Positions 6,102 through 14,632 are shown, counted from the stretch's first letter. The stretch: 19,800 bases of DNA from JAFGFG01 sp964442905 (GCA_964442905.1 CAYUBD010000018.1:1-19800), one strand, 5' to 3'. The notes: generated by a model from the sequence alone, not told the origin. Made by a program: numbers and translations.

Positions 6102-8012
6102 ATGAACATAAAGATAGCACTCGCCGGGAACGCAAATGTGGGGAAGTCCGTTATTTTCAACAATCTGACTGGCCTGCACCAGCACATAGGAAACTGGCCC
6201 GGAAAGACCGTGGAGAAGGCTGAAGGCACCCTCCACTTCCAGGGACATAGAATAGATGCTATCGATTTGCCCGGCATATACTCGCTTTCTACCTACTCCA
6301 TCGAGGAAGTCATATCCAGGGAATATATAATCGATGAGAAACCGGATGTCGTCATAAATGTGGTGGACGCTTCCGTTCTCGAGAGGAACCTGTATTTCAC
6401 TATGCAGCTTCTTGAACTGGGAAGACCCATGGTCATCGCGCTCAATCACATAGATACTGCAGAGAAGGACGGCATAGCCGTGGACCACAAGAAACTGGAA
6501 AAACTGCTCGGGGTCCCGGTCGTGCCGACCATAGCCGTCAAGTCCCAGGGCATGACGGAGCTGCTCGAAAAAGCCGTCGATGCTGCATCACGCAGAAAGA
6601 AAGCGAAGCCTATCAATTACGGGAAGGAGATAGAGGCCGCTATCTCAAAGGTGCACAGGAAACTGGACAACGTAAAAACCAAATACTCCAGGAGATGGCT
6701 GTCCATAAAGCTCCTGGAAGATGACGAAGAAGTGAAGAAGATGCCTTTTGACAGGGACGTGATTTCTGTTGTCAAAAATGCCTCGAAAACAGTGGAGCAC
6801 CTTCATAAACATTCATGCCAGACTGCCATAGCATGTGAGATGTATGCGAAGGCTGCAGACATGACAAAGCACGTTCAGAAAAAAGCTGAGAATAAAAAAA
6901 GATTATCGGAGAAGATAGACGACGTAAGCACCCATAGCGTCTGGGGATATCCCTTCATGGCTCTTGTCCTTCTGGCCATGTTCTTCGGCATTTTCGGATT
7001 CGGCAACGTACTTGCTGCATACATAGAGGATTCCTTTGCCCTTCTGATGACGCCGCTGGGTCAGATGGCTGGTGGTATGCCCGGAGCAGTGCTGTTCGCA
7101 GTCGTTGAAGGCGTAGTTGCCACGCTTACCGTAGTCATACCGTACATACTGCCATTCTACTTTCTGCTGGGTCTGCTCGAAGGCAGCGGATACATGGCCA
7201 GGATAGCATTCCTCATGGACAGCCTGATGCACAGGATTGGTCTGCACGGGAAGGCGTTCATACCGCTGATGATGGGCTTCGGCTGCAATGTGCCTGCCTG
7301 CCTTTCGTGCCGTGTCATGGAAACTCACAGGGAGAGGATGATAGCTGTTTTTGTCACTACGCTCATACCATGCGCTGCCGTGACCACAGTCATACTCGGA
7401 CTTGTTGGAAGGTTCGTAGGCATCTGGTGGGCGCTCGGTCTTTACGTGATAGATGCAATCATCATCCTCGTGCTCGGGAGGATAGCGTTCAAGGCCTTCC
7501 CGGGAGAACCGTCGGGACTCATAATGGAGATGCCTGTGCTTAGGTTACCGCATATGAAAACCATAATCAGTCAGACATGGTTCAAGATAGACGGGTTTGT
7601 CAGGATAGCATTCCCTGTAATAATAGCCAGCACCGTGATAATGAAGATATTCGACATGCTCGGCGTTGTTCACGTAATCTCGGATGTCATATCGCCTGTA
7701 ACCGTTGTCTGGCTCGGACTGCCGGCTATTACAGGCATCCTGCTCATATTCGGCATACTGAGGAAGGAGATGACAATAGTCATGCTGGCTGCGCTCGCAG
7801 GCACTACCAATTTCGCACTTGTCATGACGCCCGTCCAGATGCTCGTTTTCGGACTGGTCACGATGCTTTATATCCCCTGCGCTTCCACGATAGCAGCGCT
7901 TGTGAAAGAAATCGGCACGAAGAAGGCAATTTACGTAACAGTCTTCGAGATATTGTTCGCGATAGTGGCAGGCGGCCTGTTCTTCAGGCTGCTGCTTCTG
8001 CTGGGAATCTGA
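6102..8012 (+). CDS. feoB: Ferrous iron transport protein B
   Basis: The 636-residue membrane protein imports Fe(II). The N-terminal G domain shows G1 GNANVGKS (9-16), a G2 threonine in NWPGKTVEKAEG, G3 DLPGIYSLSTYS and G4 NHID. A helical linker (about 165-280) follows. The membrane domain begins near residue 281 (VWGYPFMALVLLAMFFGIFG) and holds the FeoB Gate signature with GYMARIAFLMD, LHGKAFIPLMMGFGCNVPAC and a second half ending in hydrophobic helices. The length is at the short end, as is usual for archaeal FeoB proteins. It starts four bases after the dtxR stop and shares its promoter, so its expression should fall when iron is plentiful. No feoC is seen. The product should feed the Fe-S enzymes of the cell, including NrdG and AmrS. 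Confidence 0.95.
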   Translation: MNIKIALAGNANVGKSVIFNNLTGLHQHIGNWPGKTVEKAEGTLHFQGHRIDAIDLPGIYSLSTYSIEEVISREYIIDEKPDVVINVVDASVLERNLYFTMQLLELGRPMVIALNHIDTAEKDGIAVDHKKLEKLLGVPVVPTIAVKSQGMTELLEKAVDAASRRKKAKPINYGKEIEAAISKVHRKLDNVKTKYSRRWLSIKLLEDDEEVKKMPFDRDVISVVKNASKTVEHLHKHSCQTAIACEMYAKAADMTKHVQKKAENKKRLSEKIDDVSTHSVWGYPFMALVLLAMFFGIFGFGNVLAAYIEDSFALLMTPLGQMAGGMPGAVLFAVVEGVVATLTVVIPYILPFYFLLGLLEGSGYMARIAFLMDSLMHRIGLHGKAFIPLMMGFGCNVPACLSCRVMETHRERMIAVFVTTLIPCAAVTTVILGLVGRFVGIWWALGLYVIDAIIILVLGRIAFKAFPGEPSGLIMEMPVLRLPHMKTIISQTWFKIDGFVRIAFPVIIASTVIMKIFDMLGVVHVISDVISPVTVVWLGLPAITGILLIFGILRKEMTIVMLAALAGTTNFALVMTPVQMLVFGLVTMLYIPCASTIAALVKEIGTKKAIYVTVFEILFAIVAGGLFFRLLLLLGI

Positions 8013-8022
8013 CTGATACCTC

Positions 8023-8033
8023 TTTTTAAAATT
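8023..8033 (+). promoter_or_regulatory. T-run ending feoB and TATA-like box for the following gene
   Basis: TTTTTAAAAT lies just after the feoB stop. The T-run can end the feoB transcript, and the TTTTTAAAAT box is about 26 bases before ATG 8052, giving a likely leaderless transcript for the next gene. Confidence 0.45.
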
Positions 8034-8051
8034 TCAGGAAAAATCATTTTT

Positions 8052-8636
8052 ATGAATACATTTTGTAATGGAATGGAAGTCATAAATGAGTTTAAAATGC
8101 ATGGATATCCGATTCCGGGACGAATAATAGATATAACAAACGCCGCAAATACAATATGCCCCAGATATGATGGTGTATACAGAGTCGAATTTGAGCAAGG
8201 CTACATAACATACTTCAAGAGATCTGATCTTTTAGATAAGCCGTTCTTGTTCGATGACATACAGATGTGTACAGACCATATCAACGTCTATAAGGAACTC
8301 ATTGAAAATGAAGGCAAGTCCTTTTATCATCCTGACACAAAGATAATATCGTCAGTTACACCCGAAGGCAAATACATGATAATGGTATCAATGCCTAGAA
8401 TGATTACCAGATGTTGTCGGGGAGAGAAGCTTATACCATTCCCGTTTGATAAATTTGAAGATAAAAAAAGTCGTCTTTTTTCCTTGGGTGAAGAGGATTT
8501 TTTCCATCGCGATGTAAATCACGAATTCAATTACGGTCTTGCAGAAGATGGTGAGCTTTACTTTATAGATATTAATTTATTCCATGAAGTGCCCTCACCG
8601 CTTGTGACGAATATCAAACACGCAGATCCTACTTGA
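8052..8636 (+). CDS. Orphan 194-aa protein with kinase-like HRD motif
   Basis: I do not recognise a named family. Near the C-terminus FFHRDVNHEFNYGLAEDG is followed by ELYFIDINLFHE. This resembles the catalytic loop and metal-binding strand of the protein-kinase-like/aminoglycoside-phosphotransferase fold (HxD...N, then hydrophobic-ID). However, the Asn is six rather than five residues after the Asp, and no clear ATP-binding lobe with a Lys-Glu pair is visible. An earlier part (FKRSDLLDKPFLFDDIQ) is acidic and aromatic-rich. The product looks soluble. The gene is visibly more AT-rich than its neighbours, with AGA/CGA arginines and many AAT/ATA codons, which suggests later acquisition. It has its own TATA box, and its last eight bases overlap the convergent fttA gene. 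It could be a degenerate kinase or a small-molecule phosphotransferase. Confidence 0.78.
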   Translation: MNTFCNGMEVINEFKMHGYPIPGRIIDITNAANTICPRYDGVYRVEFEQGYITYFKRSDLLDKPFLFDDIQMCTDHINVYKELIENEGKSFYHPDTKIISSVTPEGKYMIMVSMPRMITRCCRGEKLIPFPFDKFEDKKSRLFSLGEEDFFHRDVNHEFNYGLAEDGELYFIDINLFHEVPSPLVTNIKHADPT

Positions 8637-10500
8637 GTCTTATTACTTCAAGGTTCTTCGGAGCATTTGTCTCACATTTGAATATCTTGTGGGCGTCCCT
8701 TGCGAACTCTGCGCACCTGCTGCTCTCGCCGTGGTTTATGAGTATTCTCTCAAGATGCCCGGGAAGGTTGTATATGTAGCTTACCAGCTGCTTCCTGTCG
8801 GAGTGGCCTGAAAGGCCGTGAAGGGTATGCACCTCCATGCTGAGATCAATGGCTTTCGTCCTTCCGCCTTCCTTCGTCAGGGGTATCTGCTTCCATCCCT
8901 TCTGGATTCTCCTTCCCAGGGTGCCTTCAGCCTGGTAACCCACGAAGATGAGCATGTTCTTTTCGTCAGGTGCAAGCGCCTTGAAGTATTCGACTGCCGG
9001 TCCGCCTATAAGCATGCCTGATGTGGCTATTATGACACCAGGCTCTGTCGAGTCCAGTATTTTGTTCCTTTCCCTGGACACAACCCTCTTGAATATATCC
9101 GCAGTGAATGGATTGATGCCCTTATGAAAGATATCATTCTGCAGGTATTTTGAAAGATATTCCGGATAAGCTGTGTGTATGGCAGTGGAATCCCACAGCA
9201 TGCCTTCCATCCATACGGTATGCTTGAAATTGTTGCATGCCAGCGTGGCCATGACTTCCTGCGCCCTTCCGACAGCGAAAGACGGGATCAGTACCTTACC
9301 ACCCCTTTCCATTACTTTGTTAATCAGCCCCATCAGCTCATCCTCGGTCTCCCTTCTTCCGGGCATCATGTTGTCCGAGCCGCCGTACGTCGATTCTATG
9401 AGCAGCGTCTCGACCCTGTGGAATCTCGTTGATGCCGCATCAAGCAGCCTGCTTGGCCCGAATTTTATATCCCCGGTGTAGAGAACATTGTGCAGACCGT
9501 CTGCTATGTGCAGGTGAACGACTGATGACCCCAGCAGGTGGCCTGAGGGTTCCAGAGTCAGACGGACGTCAGTGCTGATGTCACTCACTTCACCGTATTC
9601 CAGTGCGATAGTATGTTTTACGACATTCTCCACAGACTTCTTTGTGTACCAGACTTTCTTCCCCTCGCGCTGGCACACATCCACATAATCAAGGCAGAGA
9701 AGCACCATTGTGTCCCGGGTGGGTGCTGTGCAGTACAGCGGACCTTCATATCCGTTCTCATAAAGCCATGGAATGAAGCCGCAATGATCCAGGTGGCTGT
9801 GGCTTAATACGACAGCGTCTATCTTATCTATGTCAAAGTCCGGCGAGTCTGTGTATGGCGTGCCGTCAGTTCCCACATCGACGCCGAAATCCAGAAGTAT
9901 GTTCGAGTTGGATGTCTGGAGCATGATGGCGCTCCTTCCTACCTGCCTTCCCCCACCGAGATATGATACCCTCACCCAGTCCTTTTCTTTCTCTACCTTT
10001 GGCGGCGAGTTTATCTTCTGGCCTATCTTGTTGAGAAAGACCTTCCTGTACGGTATCTCGCTGTGAAGCAGATTTCTTACAGCCCTGACTATGTCAGATT
10101 CTATGGCCGGGGCCCTCTCTATCTTCGGAAGCCAGAGAGTCTCTGACTTTATCTTCCTGAATGTTTCCCCGCCTTTACCTATCACAAGCCCGGGCTTTGC
10201 AGATTCTATAACGACCTTGCCAAGCTCCGGCTCGAAGTATATTGCGCTTATGTCGGCGTCTTTTGGGACTATCTCCTTTATCTTCTTCTTGACCTTCTCG
10301 GCATCCATTGTTATGGCCTGATCCGGCCTTATCTCTATCCTTTTCTTCAGGCTTGAAACCATATTCCTGACTATGTTATCGCTGCTCTTGAAGAACTCCT
10401 TGTTCTTGGTGTAGAGCACCAGCTCAGAGCCCTCGAACTTGGCCTCCGATATTTCAGCATCCTTAGGTAGATGCATCTCTAAACCTTTTAACAGATTCAT
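8629..10500 (-). CDS. fttA: FttA/aCPSF1 beta-CASP ribonuclease with KH domains (transcription termination)
   Basis: This is the archaeal CPSF73-type endonuclease that cuts nascent RNA to terminate transcription and also matures 3' ends. The 623-residue protein has two N-terminal KH-like domains (the second with GLVIGKGGETFRKI near 105). A metallo-beta-lactamase domain follows with zinc motif SHSHLDHCG near 233-241, then SGHLLGSS and YTGDIKFG. A beta-CASP insertion contains ESTYGG and PSFAVGRAQEV, and the protein ends with LHGLSGHSDRKQL and LINHGE. This length is typical of the family. Two ATGs are possible. The one at 10500 has AAGGA with six bases of spacing, whereas the one at 10506 abuts it, so 10500 is preferred. 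The gene follows psmB by about 50 bases and has an A/T-rich possible promoter near 10530. Every conserved metal-ligand motif I looked for is present. Confidence 0.95.
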   Translation of the reverse strand: MNLLKGLEMHLPKDAEISEAKFEGSELVLYTKNKEFFKSSDNIVRNMVSSLKKRIEIRPDQAITMDAEKVKKKIKEIVPKDADISAIYFEPELGKVVIESAKPGLVIGKGGETFRKIKSETLWLPKIERAPAIESDIVRAVRNLLHSEIPYRKVFLNKIGQKINSPPKVEKEKDWVRVSYLGGGRQVGRSAIMLQTSNSNILLDFGVDVGTDGTPYTDSPDFDIDKIDAVVLSHSHLDHCGFIPWLYENGYEGPLYCTAPTRDTMVLLCLDYVDVCQREGKKVWYTKKSVENVVKHTIALEYGEVSDISTDVRLTLEPSGHLLGSSVVHLHIADGLHNVLYTGDIKFGPSRLLDAASTRFHRVETLLIESTYGGSDNMMPGRRETEDELMGLINKVMERGGKVLIPSFAVGRAQEVMATLACNNFKHTVWMEGMLWDSTAIHTAYPEYLSKYLQNDIFHKGINPFTADIFKRVVSRERNKILDSTEPGVIIATSGMLIGGPAVEYFKALAPDEKNMLIFVGYQAEGTLGRRIQKGWKQIPLTKEGGRTKAIDLSMEVHTLHGLSGHSDRKQLVSYIYNLPGHLERILINHGESSRCAEFARDAHKIFKCETNAPKNLEVIRLK

Positions 10501-10553
10501 ATTCATTCCTTCCGAAAAAACCGATGAAAATTATATTCGACAAAAAAGATGAT

Positions 10554-11186
10554 TTATGCAGCAAACTTCTTTACTTCCTCATCGCTGACTCTCTTGAATC
10601 CCGCCTTTGAGATAACAACCGCGTCTATCCCGCTGCCGCCTGATGCTATGTCCCTCTTCGTGGCAGCTCTTACTGACCGGACTGCAAGCTTTGTTGCATC
10701 TTCCACTGCCATGTTCCCCTTGAATTCATTCTCCAGCACACCGAATGCGACAGGAGAACCCGAACCAGTTGAAAAGTATTTCTCCGGCATCACCGAACCG
10801 TCAGGTGACATGGTGAAGAGCGATGGCTTGCTGTCGTAGCCTGCAACAACAAGCTGCACTATGTATGGATAAAACCTTCTTGAATACAGGATGTTCGCTA
10901 TGAGTGTTGAAGCCGCTTCCGTGGTCATGGTCTTGCCTTCCTGCAGGGCGTAGAGCTTAAGTTCGGCCTTTACGTATCTTATCAGAGCCTGGGCGTCCCC
11001 GACAACACCCGCTATCGTCATGCCCAGCTTCTCGTCTATCTGGTGTATCTTCTCGGCGTCCTGGCTTGCTACGAGATATCCCATTGTGGCCTTTCGTTCA
11101 GCAGCTAACACAACCGCATCGTTAGCCATTATTCCAACGGTTGTAGTTCCTGTCTTCATTTTCTTTTCGATTTCTCCGTCCATCAT
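10554..11186 (-). CDS. psmB: Proteasome beta subunit, catalytic
   Basis: The product is the threonine protease subunit of the archaeal 20S proteasome. A 13-residue propeptide ends in KMKTG and precedes TTTVGI, so mature Thr1 is residue 14. The catalytic Lys33 is Lys46 in QDAEKIHQ, and the acidic residue 17 is Glu30, the residue also found in some archaeal proteasomes. The C-terminal SVRAATKRDIASGGSGIDAV carries the conserved aspartates near the active site. The 210-residue length is normal. Start codons at 11186 and 11183 are equally possible. No clear ribosome site is seen, but a TATA box lies at 11235-11242. The alpha subunit is not in the window. The fttA gene follows closely and may be cotranscribed. 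Confidence 0.96.
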   Translation of the reverse strand: MMDGEIEKKMKTGTTTVGIMANDAVVLAAERKATMGYLVASQDAEKIHQIDEKLGMTIAGVVGDAQALIRYVKAELKLYALQEGKTMTTEAASTLIANILYSRRFYPYIVQLVVAGYDSKPSLFTMSPDGSVMPEKYFSTGSGSPVAFGVLENEFKGNMAVEDATKLAVRSVRAATKRDIASGGSGIDAVVISKAGFKRVSDEEVKKFAA

Positions 11187-11234
11187 GAGAATCAGTGCCG
11201 TTAACTGGAATTGATTAATTTATTGAACATAGTA

Positions 11235-11242
11235 CTTATAAA
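11235..11242 (-). promoter_or_regulatory. TATA box for psmB
   Basis: The minus strand reads GATTTATAAG over this position, about 50 bases before the psmB start. This would give a leader of roughly 25 bases. It follows the stop of the preceding gene directly. Confidence 0.5.
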
Positions 11243-11246
11243 TCTT

Positions 11247-11681
11247 TCACGTCGGGATAGTCACTGCCCCTCTCCTTGTTGCGACAAGGCTGTGTACAAG
11301 TTCTGCAAGAGAGTTGAGCAGACCCTGGGCTTCACCCATGTCTATCTCTATCTTTGAAGGCTCTAATATTTCAACGCTTGATGGTGCATAGTTGAGTATA
11401 AGATATGCAAGCGTATCAAACCTTCTTGCTATGGCCTCGGTCTCGACCACCTGCGAGAACGCTTCCTTTATCTTCGGGAACGGGCTCCCGACTTTTTCGG
11501 CGTCTTCGAATTTTTCCCTGTATAAAATCATGTCATTTTCCTTCTTCATCAGCTCTATGTGCTTCTTCAGGCTGGACTCAGCTGCCTCTTTGGTCACGGC
11601 AATGACCTCTATGTCCATCCTCAATTTTATCCAGCCGTCCTTGAGCCTCTTCTTAACAGTTTCCATGATGTCTTCTGCCAT
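11247..11681 (-). CDS. Conserved archaeal hypothetical protein, mostly helical
   Basis: The 144-residue soluble protein resembles a family seen widely in DPANN-type archaea, but I know of no assigned function. It begins MAEDIMETVKKRLKDGWIKL, continues with a beta-like IEVIAVTKEAAESSLKKHI, and ends with SSVEILEPSKIEIDMGEAQG and helices rich in Leu and Ala. The phrase with SSVEILEP is the most conserved part as I recall it. It has no cysteine cluster, no membrane segment and no nucleotide-binding loop. Among the possible starts, ATG 11681 lies about 25 bases below a TATA box (11701-11710) and would be leaderless; ATG 11687 is the alternative. The longer frame upstream overlaps the next small gene and is unlikely. 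It lies directly before psmB but is probably transcribed on its own. Confidence 0.82.
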   Translation of the reverse strand: MAEDIMETVKKRLKDGWIKLRMDIEVIAVTKEAAESSLKKHIELMKKENDMILYREKFEDAEKVGSPFPKIKEAFSQVVETEAIARRFDTLAYLILNYAPSSVEILEPSKIEIDMGEAQGLLNSLAELVHSLVATRRGAVTIPT

Positions 11682-11700
11682 AACCATTAAAGAATGGAGC

Positions 11701-11710
11701 GTATTTAAAT
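11701..11710 (-). promoter_or_regulatory. TATA box for the conserved hypothetical gene
   Basis: ATTTAAATAC on the minus strand is centred about 25 bases before ATG 11681, the distance expected for a leaderless archaeal transcript. This favours the short start of that gene. Confidence 0.5.
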
Positions 11711-11725
11711 GTCTTGCCGGTTGGC

Positions 11726-11920
11726 TCAGAAATCGTACAGGAAGCAATCCTTTTCTCCCGAGGAGTTTTCCCGCAGCCTTCGTGACTGCTCAGTCCTGTA
11801 TCTGCTCAGTTCCAGCAGATCGGCTTCGTTAAGGGACTCGCCTACATTGTAGTTTTTCAGGGGGAATCCCTGGACTGATTCCGGTGATGGTGAGACATTG
11901 AGATGTTTTCCTTTGGACAT
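11726..11920 (-). CDS. Small hydrophilic hypothetical protein (64 aa)
   Basis: This small gene encodes MSKGKHLNVSPSPESVQGFP followed by LKNYNVGESLNEADLLELSR, then a charged stretch YRTEQSRRLRENSSGEKD ending CFLYDF. I do not recognise it. It is soluble, with a predicted helix in its second half and one cysteine near the end. Support for a real gene comes from context: it fills the space between amrS and the next gene without overlap. ATG 11920 is about 26 bases below the TATA-like AAATAAAAAC at 11941-11950, the same leaderless spacing as its neighbours. An ATG two codons upstream (11926) is possible. No Shine-Dalgarno sequence is visible. It may be lineage-specific. Confidence 0.5.
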   Translation of the reverse strand: MSKGKHLNVSPSPESVQGFPLKNYNVGESLNEADLLELSRYRTEQSRRLRENSSGEKDCFLYDF

Positions 11921-11940
11921 GATCATTATTTGCCGGGAAC

Positions 11941-11950
11941 GTTTTTATTT
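11941..11950 (-). promoter_or_regulatory. TATA-like box at the amrS stop codon
   Basis: AAATAAAAAC overlaps the 3' end of amrS and lies about 26 bases before ATG 11920. It may drive the small hypothetical gene. Confidence 0.4.
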
Positions 11951-12955
11951 CGAACCCATCCACTTCTTCCCAGCTACCGGGACCCTGGCTCCGCATTTCG
12001 CGCACCTGTCGCCGTAGTATACGGTATTGTACCCGGAGCGCTCTATGATAATCTGGCCGCATTTTGGACATACTGTGGATTCACGTCCTGTGCGCACGTT
12101 TCCCAGATATACCCAGTTCATGCCGGCCTTTCTGGCGATGTCGTAGCACTTTTCCAGGGTCTTCACGGGCGTCGCCGGAACGTCTGTCAGCCTGTACTGC
12201 GGGTAGAATGCCGAGAAATGCAGGGGAACGTCTAAACCAAGATTATCACTTATCCACTTCACCATTTTGAGGATATCTTTCTCAGCGTCATTGTATCCGG
12301 GAATCACCAGGGTCGTTATCTCTGTGAAGACCTTATGCTTCTTATACGCAAGCAGTGCATCGAACACCGGTTGTATCCCCGGAGCCATGCACACTTTCTT
12401 ATAGAACTCGTCATTGCCCTTCACATCGACGTTGACCGCGTCCAGATATCTGGAGGCGTGCTTTATCACCTCGGGCGCGGTGTAGCCATTGCTCACCCAC
12501 ACATTGTAAAGCCCGGCCTTCCTGGCCAGCTTCATGGTATCGTAGGCGTACTCATAGAAGACCGTCGGCTCAGTGTAAGTATATGCGATGCCTTCCACGC
12601 CCAGTTCTTTTGCGGTTTCAACTATTTTTTCAGGTTCGATGCCCTCGCCCCGGATATCCTTTGGCTGCGATATCTCCCAGTTCTGGCAGTGCATGCACCT
12701 GAAGTTGCATCCAACCGTAGCGATTGACAGGCACTGCGTGCCTGGTGCGAAGTGGAACAGCGGCTTCTTCTCTATCGGGTCCACGGCGAGCGAGCAGGCC
12801 TTCCCGTAGACGAGCGAATGTAACGTCCCTTTCACGTTCTTCCGGACGCCGCAGAAGCCGGTCTTGCCATCGCTTATGCCTTTGCAGCGGCGTGCGCAGA
12901 GGTTGCAGTCGGTCTTGCCCCCGGGTGTTTTTTCGTAGAAAAGCGCCTCTTTCAT
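11945..12955 (-). CDS. amrS: AmmeMemoRadiSam-type radical SAM protein
   Basis: The 336-residue protein belongs to the PflA-like radical-SAM group named AmrS. In many genomes it accompanies AMMECR1-domain and Memo-like proteins; its reaction is not established. N-terminal cysteines CNLCARRC and GFCGVRKN come first, then the radical-SAM cluster CNFRCMHC (Cys83, Cys87, Cys90) followed by QNWEISQP. Central GIAYTYTEPTVFYEYAYDT and VNVDVKGNDEFY are typical of the group. The C-terminus carries a zinc-ribbon pair, CPKCG and CAKCG. The length is standard. Neither the AMMECR1 nor the Memo partner is in this window. A T/A-rich box near 12972 lies within promoter distance of ATG 12955. The family name is fairly secure; the substrate is unknown. 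Confidence 0.9.
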   Translation of the reverse strand: MKEALFYEKTPGGKTDCNLCARRCKGISDGKTGFCGVRKNVKGTLHSLVYGKACSLAVDPIEKKPLFHFAPGTQCLSIATVGCNFRCMHCQNWEISQPKDIRGEGIEPEKIVETAKELGVEGIAYTYTEPTVFYEYAYDTMKLARKAGLYNVWVSNGYTAPEVIKHASRYLDAVNVDVKGNDEFYKKVCMAPGIQPVFDALLAYKKHKVFTEITTLVIPGYNDAEKDILKMVKWISDNLGLDVPLHFSAFYPQYRLTDVPATPVKTLEKCYDIARKAGMNWVYLGNVRTGRESTVCPKCGQIIIERSGYNTVYYGDRCAKCGARVPVAGKKWMGSK

Positions 12956-12995
12956 GTCTTTATTTTCACGGCTTAATTAAAAAACACCAGAATCC

Positions 12996-14600
12996 TCACT
13001 CCATCACTACTGCCGTTGCGATGTTCTGTGCGTGGTCGGATATCCTTTCGAGACGTCTTATGACTTTGATATAAATGCTTCCTGCCTCGGGCTTGCACGT
13101 TTCTTTTTCAAGCCTCTCGTAATGGTTCTTCTCCAGAACCTTCTTCAGCCTGTCGATCTCATCCTCCAGAATGTAAACCTCATTTCCCTTTTTCCGGTCC
13201 CCGGTCTCGAGCGTCTTCACGGCCTTCACGTAGCTTAACCGGCTTTTTCTGAGTATCTTCAGCACGTCTTTCTTTGCGGCCGCTGAGAATTCCATGTCTT
13301 TGTCCTTCATGACACGTGACATCTTCGCAAGTCCGTAGCAGTGGTCCGCTACCCTTTCTATGTCTGAGGTCGCATGCATGAGCATTATCATCATGTGAGA
13401 CTGGTCCTCGGACATGTCAGTCTCGGATATCTTTGTCAGGTACTTGCTTATCTCCTTGTAGAGTTCGTCGACGACCTCCTCTTTCATGCAGACGATATCA
13501 ATGGATTTCTCATCGCCTTCTATAAGCGCTTTTTTGCAGCGGTCAATCATTCTCGTGGTTATGTGAGCCATTCCCATAGTCTCCTTCATCGCCAGCGAAA
13601 GCGCAACTGACGGGGTCTTCATTACATTATCGTCAAGGAACTGCACGCCCCTTCTGATACTGACGTCCTTTCCCGGTACGATTCTCATGACAATTCCCGT
13701 GAATGCGCCCGCGAATGGAAGGAACAGCGCGGTCATGCTTATGTTGAAGAGCGCATGGGCGTTGGCTATCTGTCTCGGCAGGTCGTCGCTTGTCATGGCC
13801 ACGAGAGAACTGAAAGGTACTATGAGAGGAAGCAATATCATGACCCCCAGCACATTGAACATGGCATGGACGGCCGCTGTCCTCTTTCCCGAGAGGGACA
13901 TCCCCGCGGATGCTATTATGACAGTGATGCAGGTGCCTATGTTCGCGCCCAGTATTATGGATATGGCAGGCATGAGGCCTATCGCTCCTTCCATCCCCAG
14001 CGCGATCACAAGCCCGGATGTGGCCGATGAGCTCTGTATCAATCCTGTGAAAACGGCTCCGGCAAGGACACCCAGTATGGGAACGTCCCCGAAGCTCGTG
14101 AGTATTCCCATAAGATACGGGTCTGTCTTAAGCGGTGCCACGCCGGCGCTCATAGTGTTCATCCCGAGGAACAGGAGGCCGAAACCGAGTATTATATGTC
14201 CAGTGTATTTGTGCTTGTTCCTGCCGATCGTAAACAGCAGGAATCCAACCGCGATGACGGGAAGTGAGAATGCGCCGATCTTGAACGCTACAAGCTGCGC
14301 GGTTATGGTCGTCCCGATCTCCGCACCCATAATGACAGGGACTGCGTTCCTTAACGATATCAGTCCGCTGTTCACGAAACACACCAGGGTGACGGTCGTG
14401 AGCGACGAGCTCTGGACAGCTGCCGTAGTCACGGCCCCCGAAGCCACGCCTTTCAGCCGGTTCCCGGTCACCTTCTCCAGCACGTCTTTCATCTTTCTTC
14501 CTGCAATCTTCTGCAGGCCGTTGCTGAGTATCCTGATGCCGTAAAGAAAGAGTGCCAGTCCTCCGGCGAGCCCGAAAATCATCGTAATTACGGCTTCCAT
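12996..14600 (-). CDS. Na+/phosphate cotransporter (NptA type) with C-terminal PhoU-like domain
   Basis: The 534-residue membrane protein likely imports phosphate with sodium. The duplicated transport signature is visible: AAVQSSSLTTVTLV in the first repeat and GLIQSSSATSGLVIALG in the second, each next to an EIGTT or NIGTC phrase. About eight or nine hydrophobic segments fill residues 1-330. After about residue 340 the chain becomes soluble, with helical PhoU-like repeats (MAHITTRMIDRCKKAL and RVADHCYGLAKMS). This domain fusion is common in bacterial and archaeal NptA proteins. ATG 14600 is chosen over a frame that starts 16 codons earlier. It begins right at the first membrane helix, and TATA sequence lies 26 bases upstream. 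A gene for phosphate uptake next to translation genes shows no obvious operon logic. Confidence 0.92.
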   Translation of the reverse strand: MEAVITMIFGLAGGLALFLYGIRILSNGLQKIAGRKMKDVLEKVTGNRLKGVASGAVTTAAVQSSSLTTVTLVCFVNSGLISLRNAVPVIMGAEIGTTITAQLVAFKIGAFSLPVIAVGFLLFTIGRNKHKYTGHIILGFGLLFLGMNTMSAGVAPLKTDPYLMGILTSFGDVPILGVLAGAVFTGLIQSSSATSGLVIALGMEGAIGLMPAISIILGANIGTCITVIIASAGMSLSGKRTAAVHAMFNVLGVMILLPLIVPFSSLVAMTSDDLPRQIANAHALFNISMTALFLPFAGAFTGIVMRIVPGKDVSIRRGVQFLDDNVMKTPSVALSLAMKETMGMAHITTRMIDRCKKALIEGDEKSIDIVCMKEEVVDELYKEISKYLTKISETDMSEDQSHMMIMLMHATSDIERVADHCYGLAKMSRVMKDKDMEFSAAAKKDVLKILRKSRLSYVKAVKTLETGDRKKGNEVYILEDEIDRLKKVLEKNHYERLEKETCKPEAGSIYIKVIRRLERISDHAQNIATAVVME

Positions 14601-14614
14601 AGTTAAATAACTCC

Positions 14615-14632
14615 CTAAAATATAAAAATAAA
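14615..14632. promoter_or_regulatory. Shared TATA region between the phosphate transporter and the tRNA side
   Basis: CTAAAATATAAAAATA can act as a TATA box in both directions. On the minus strand it is centred about 26 bases before ATG 14600. On the plus strand it would start a transcript near 14651, just before the tRNA-like element at 14666. Confidence 0.45.

Noticed and set aside
5807..6488. Minus-strand open frames across dtxR-feoB
   Set aside because: They are antisense to two well-supported genes and carry no motif.
13687..14544. Plus-strand 285-codon open frame
   Set aside because: It lies entirely opposite the phosphate transporter, has no recognisable motif, and arises from the antisense codon pattern of that gene.
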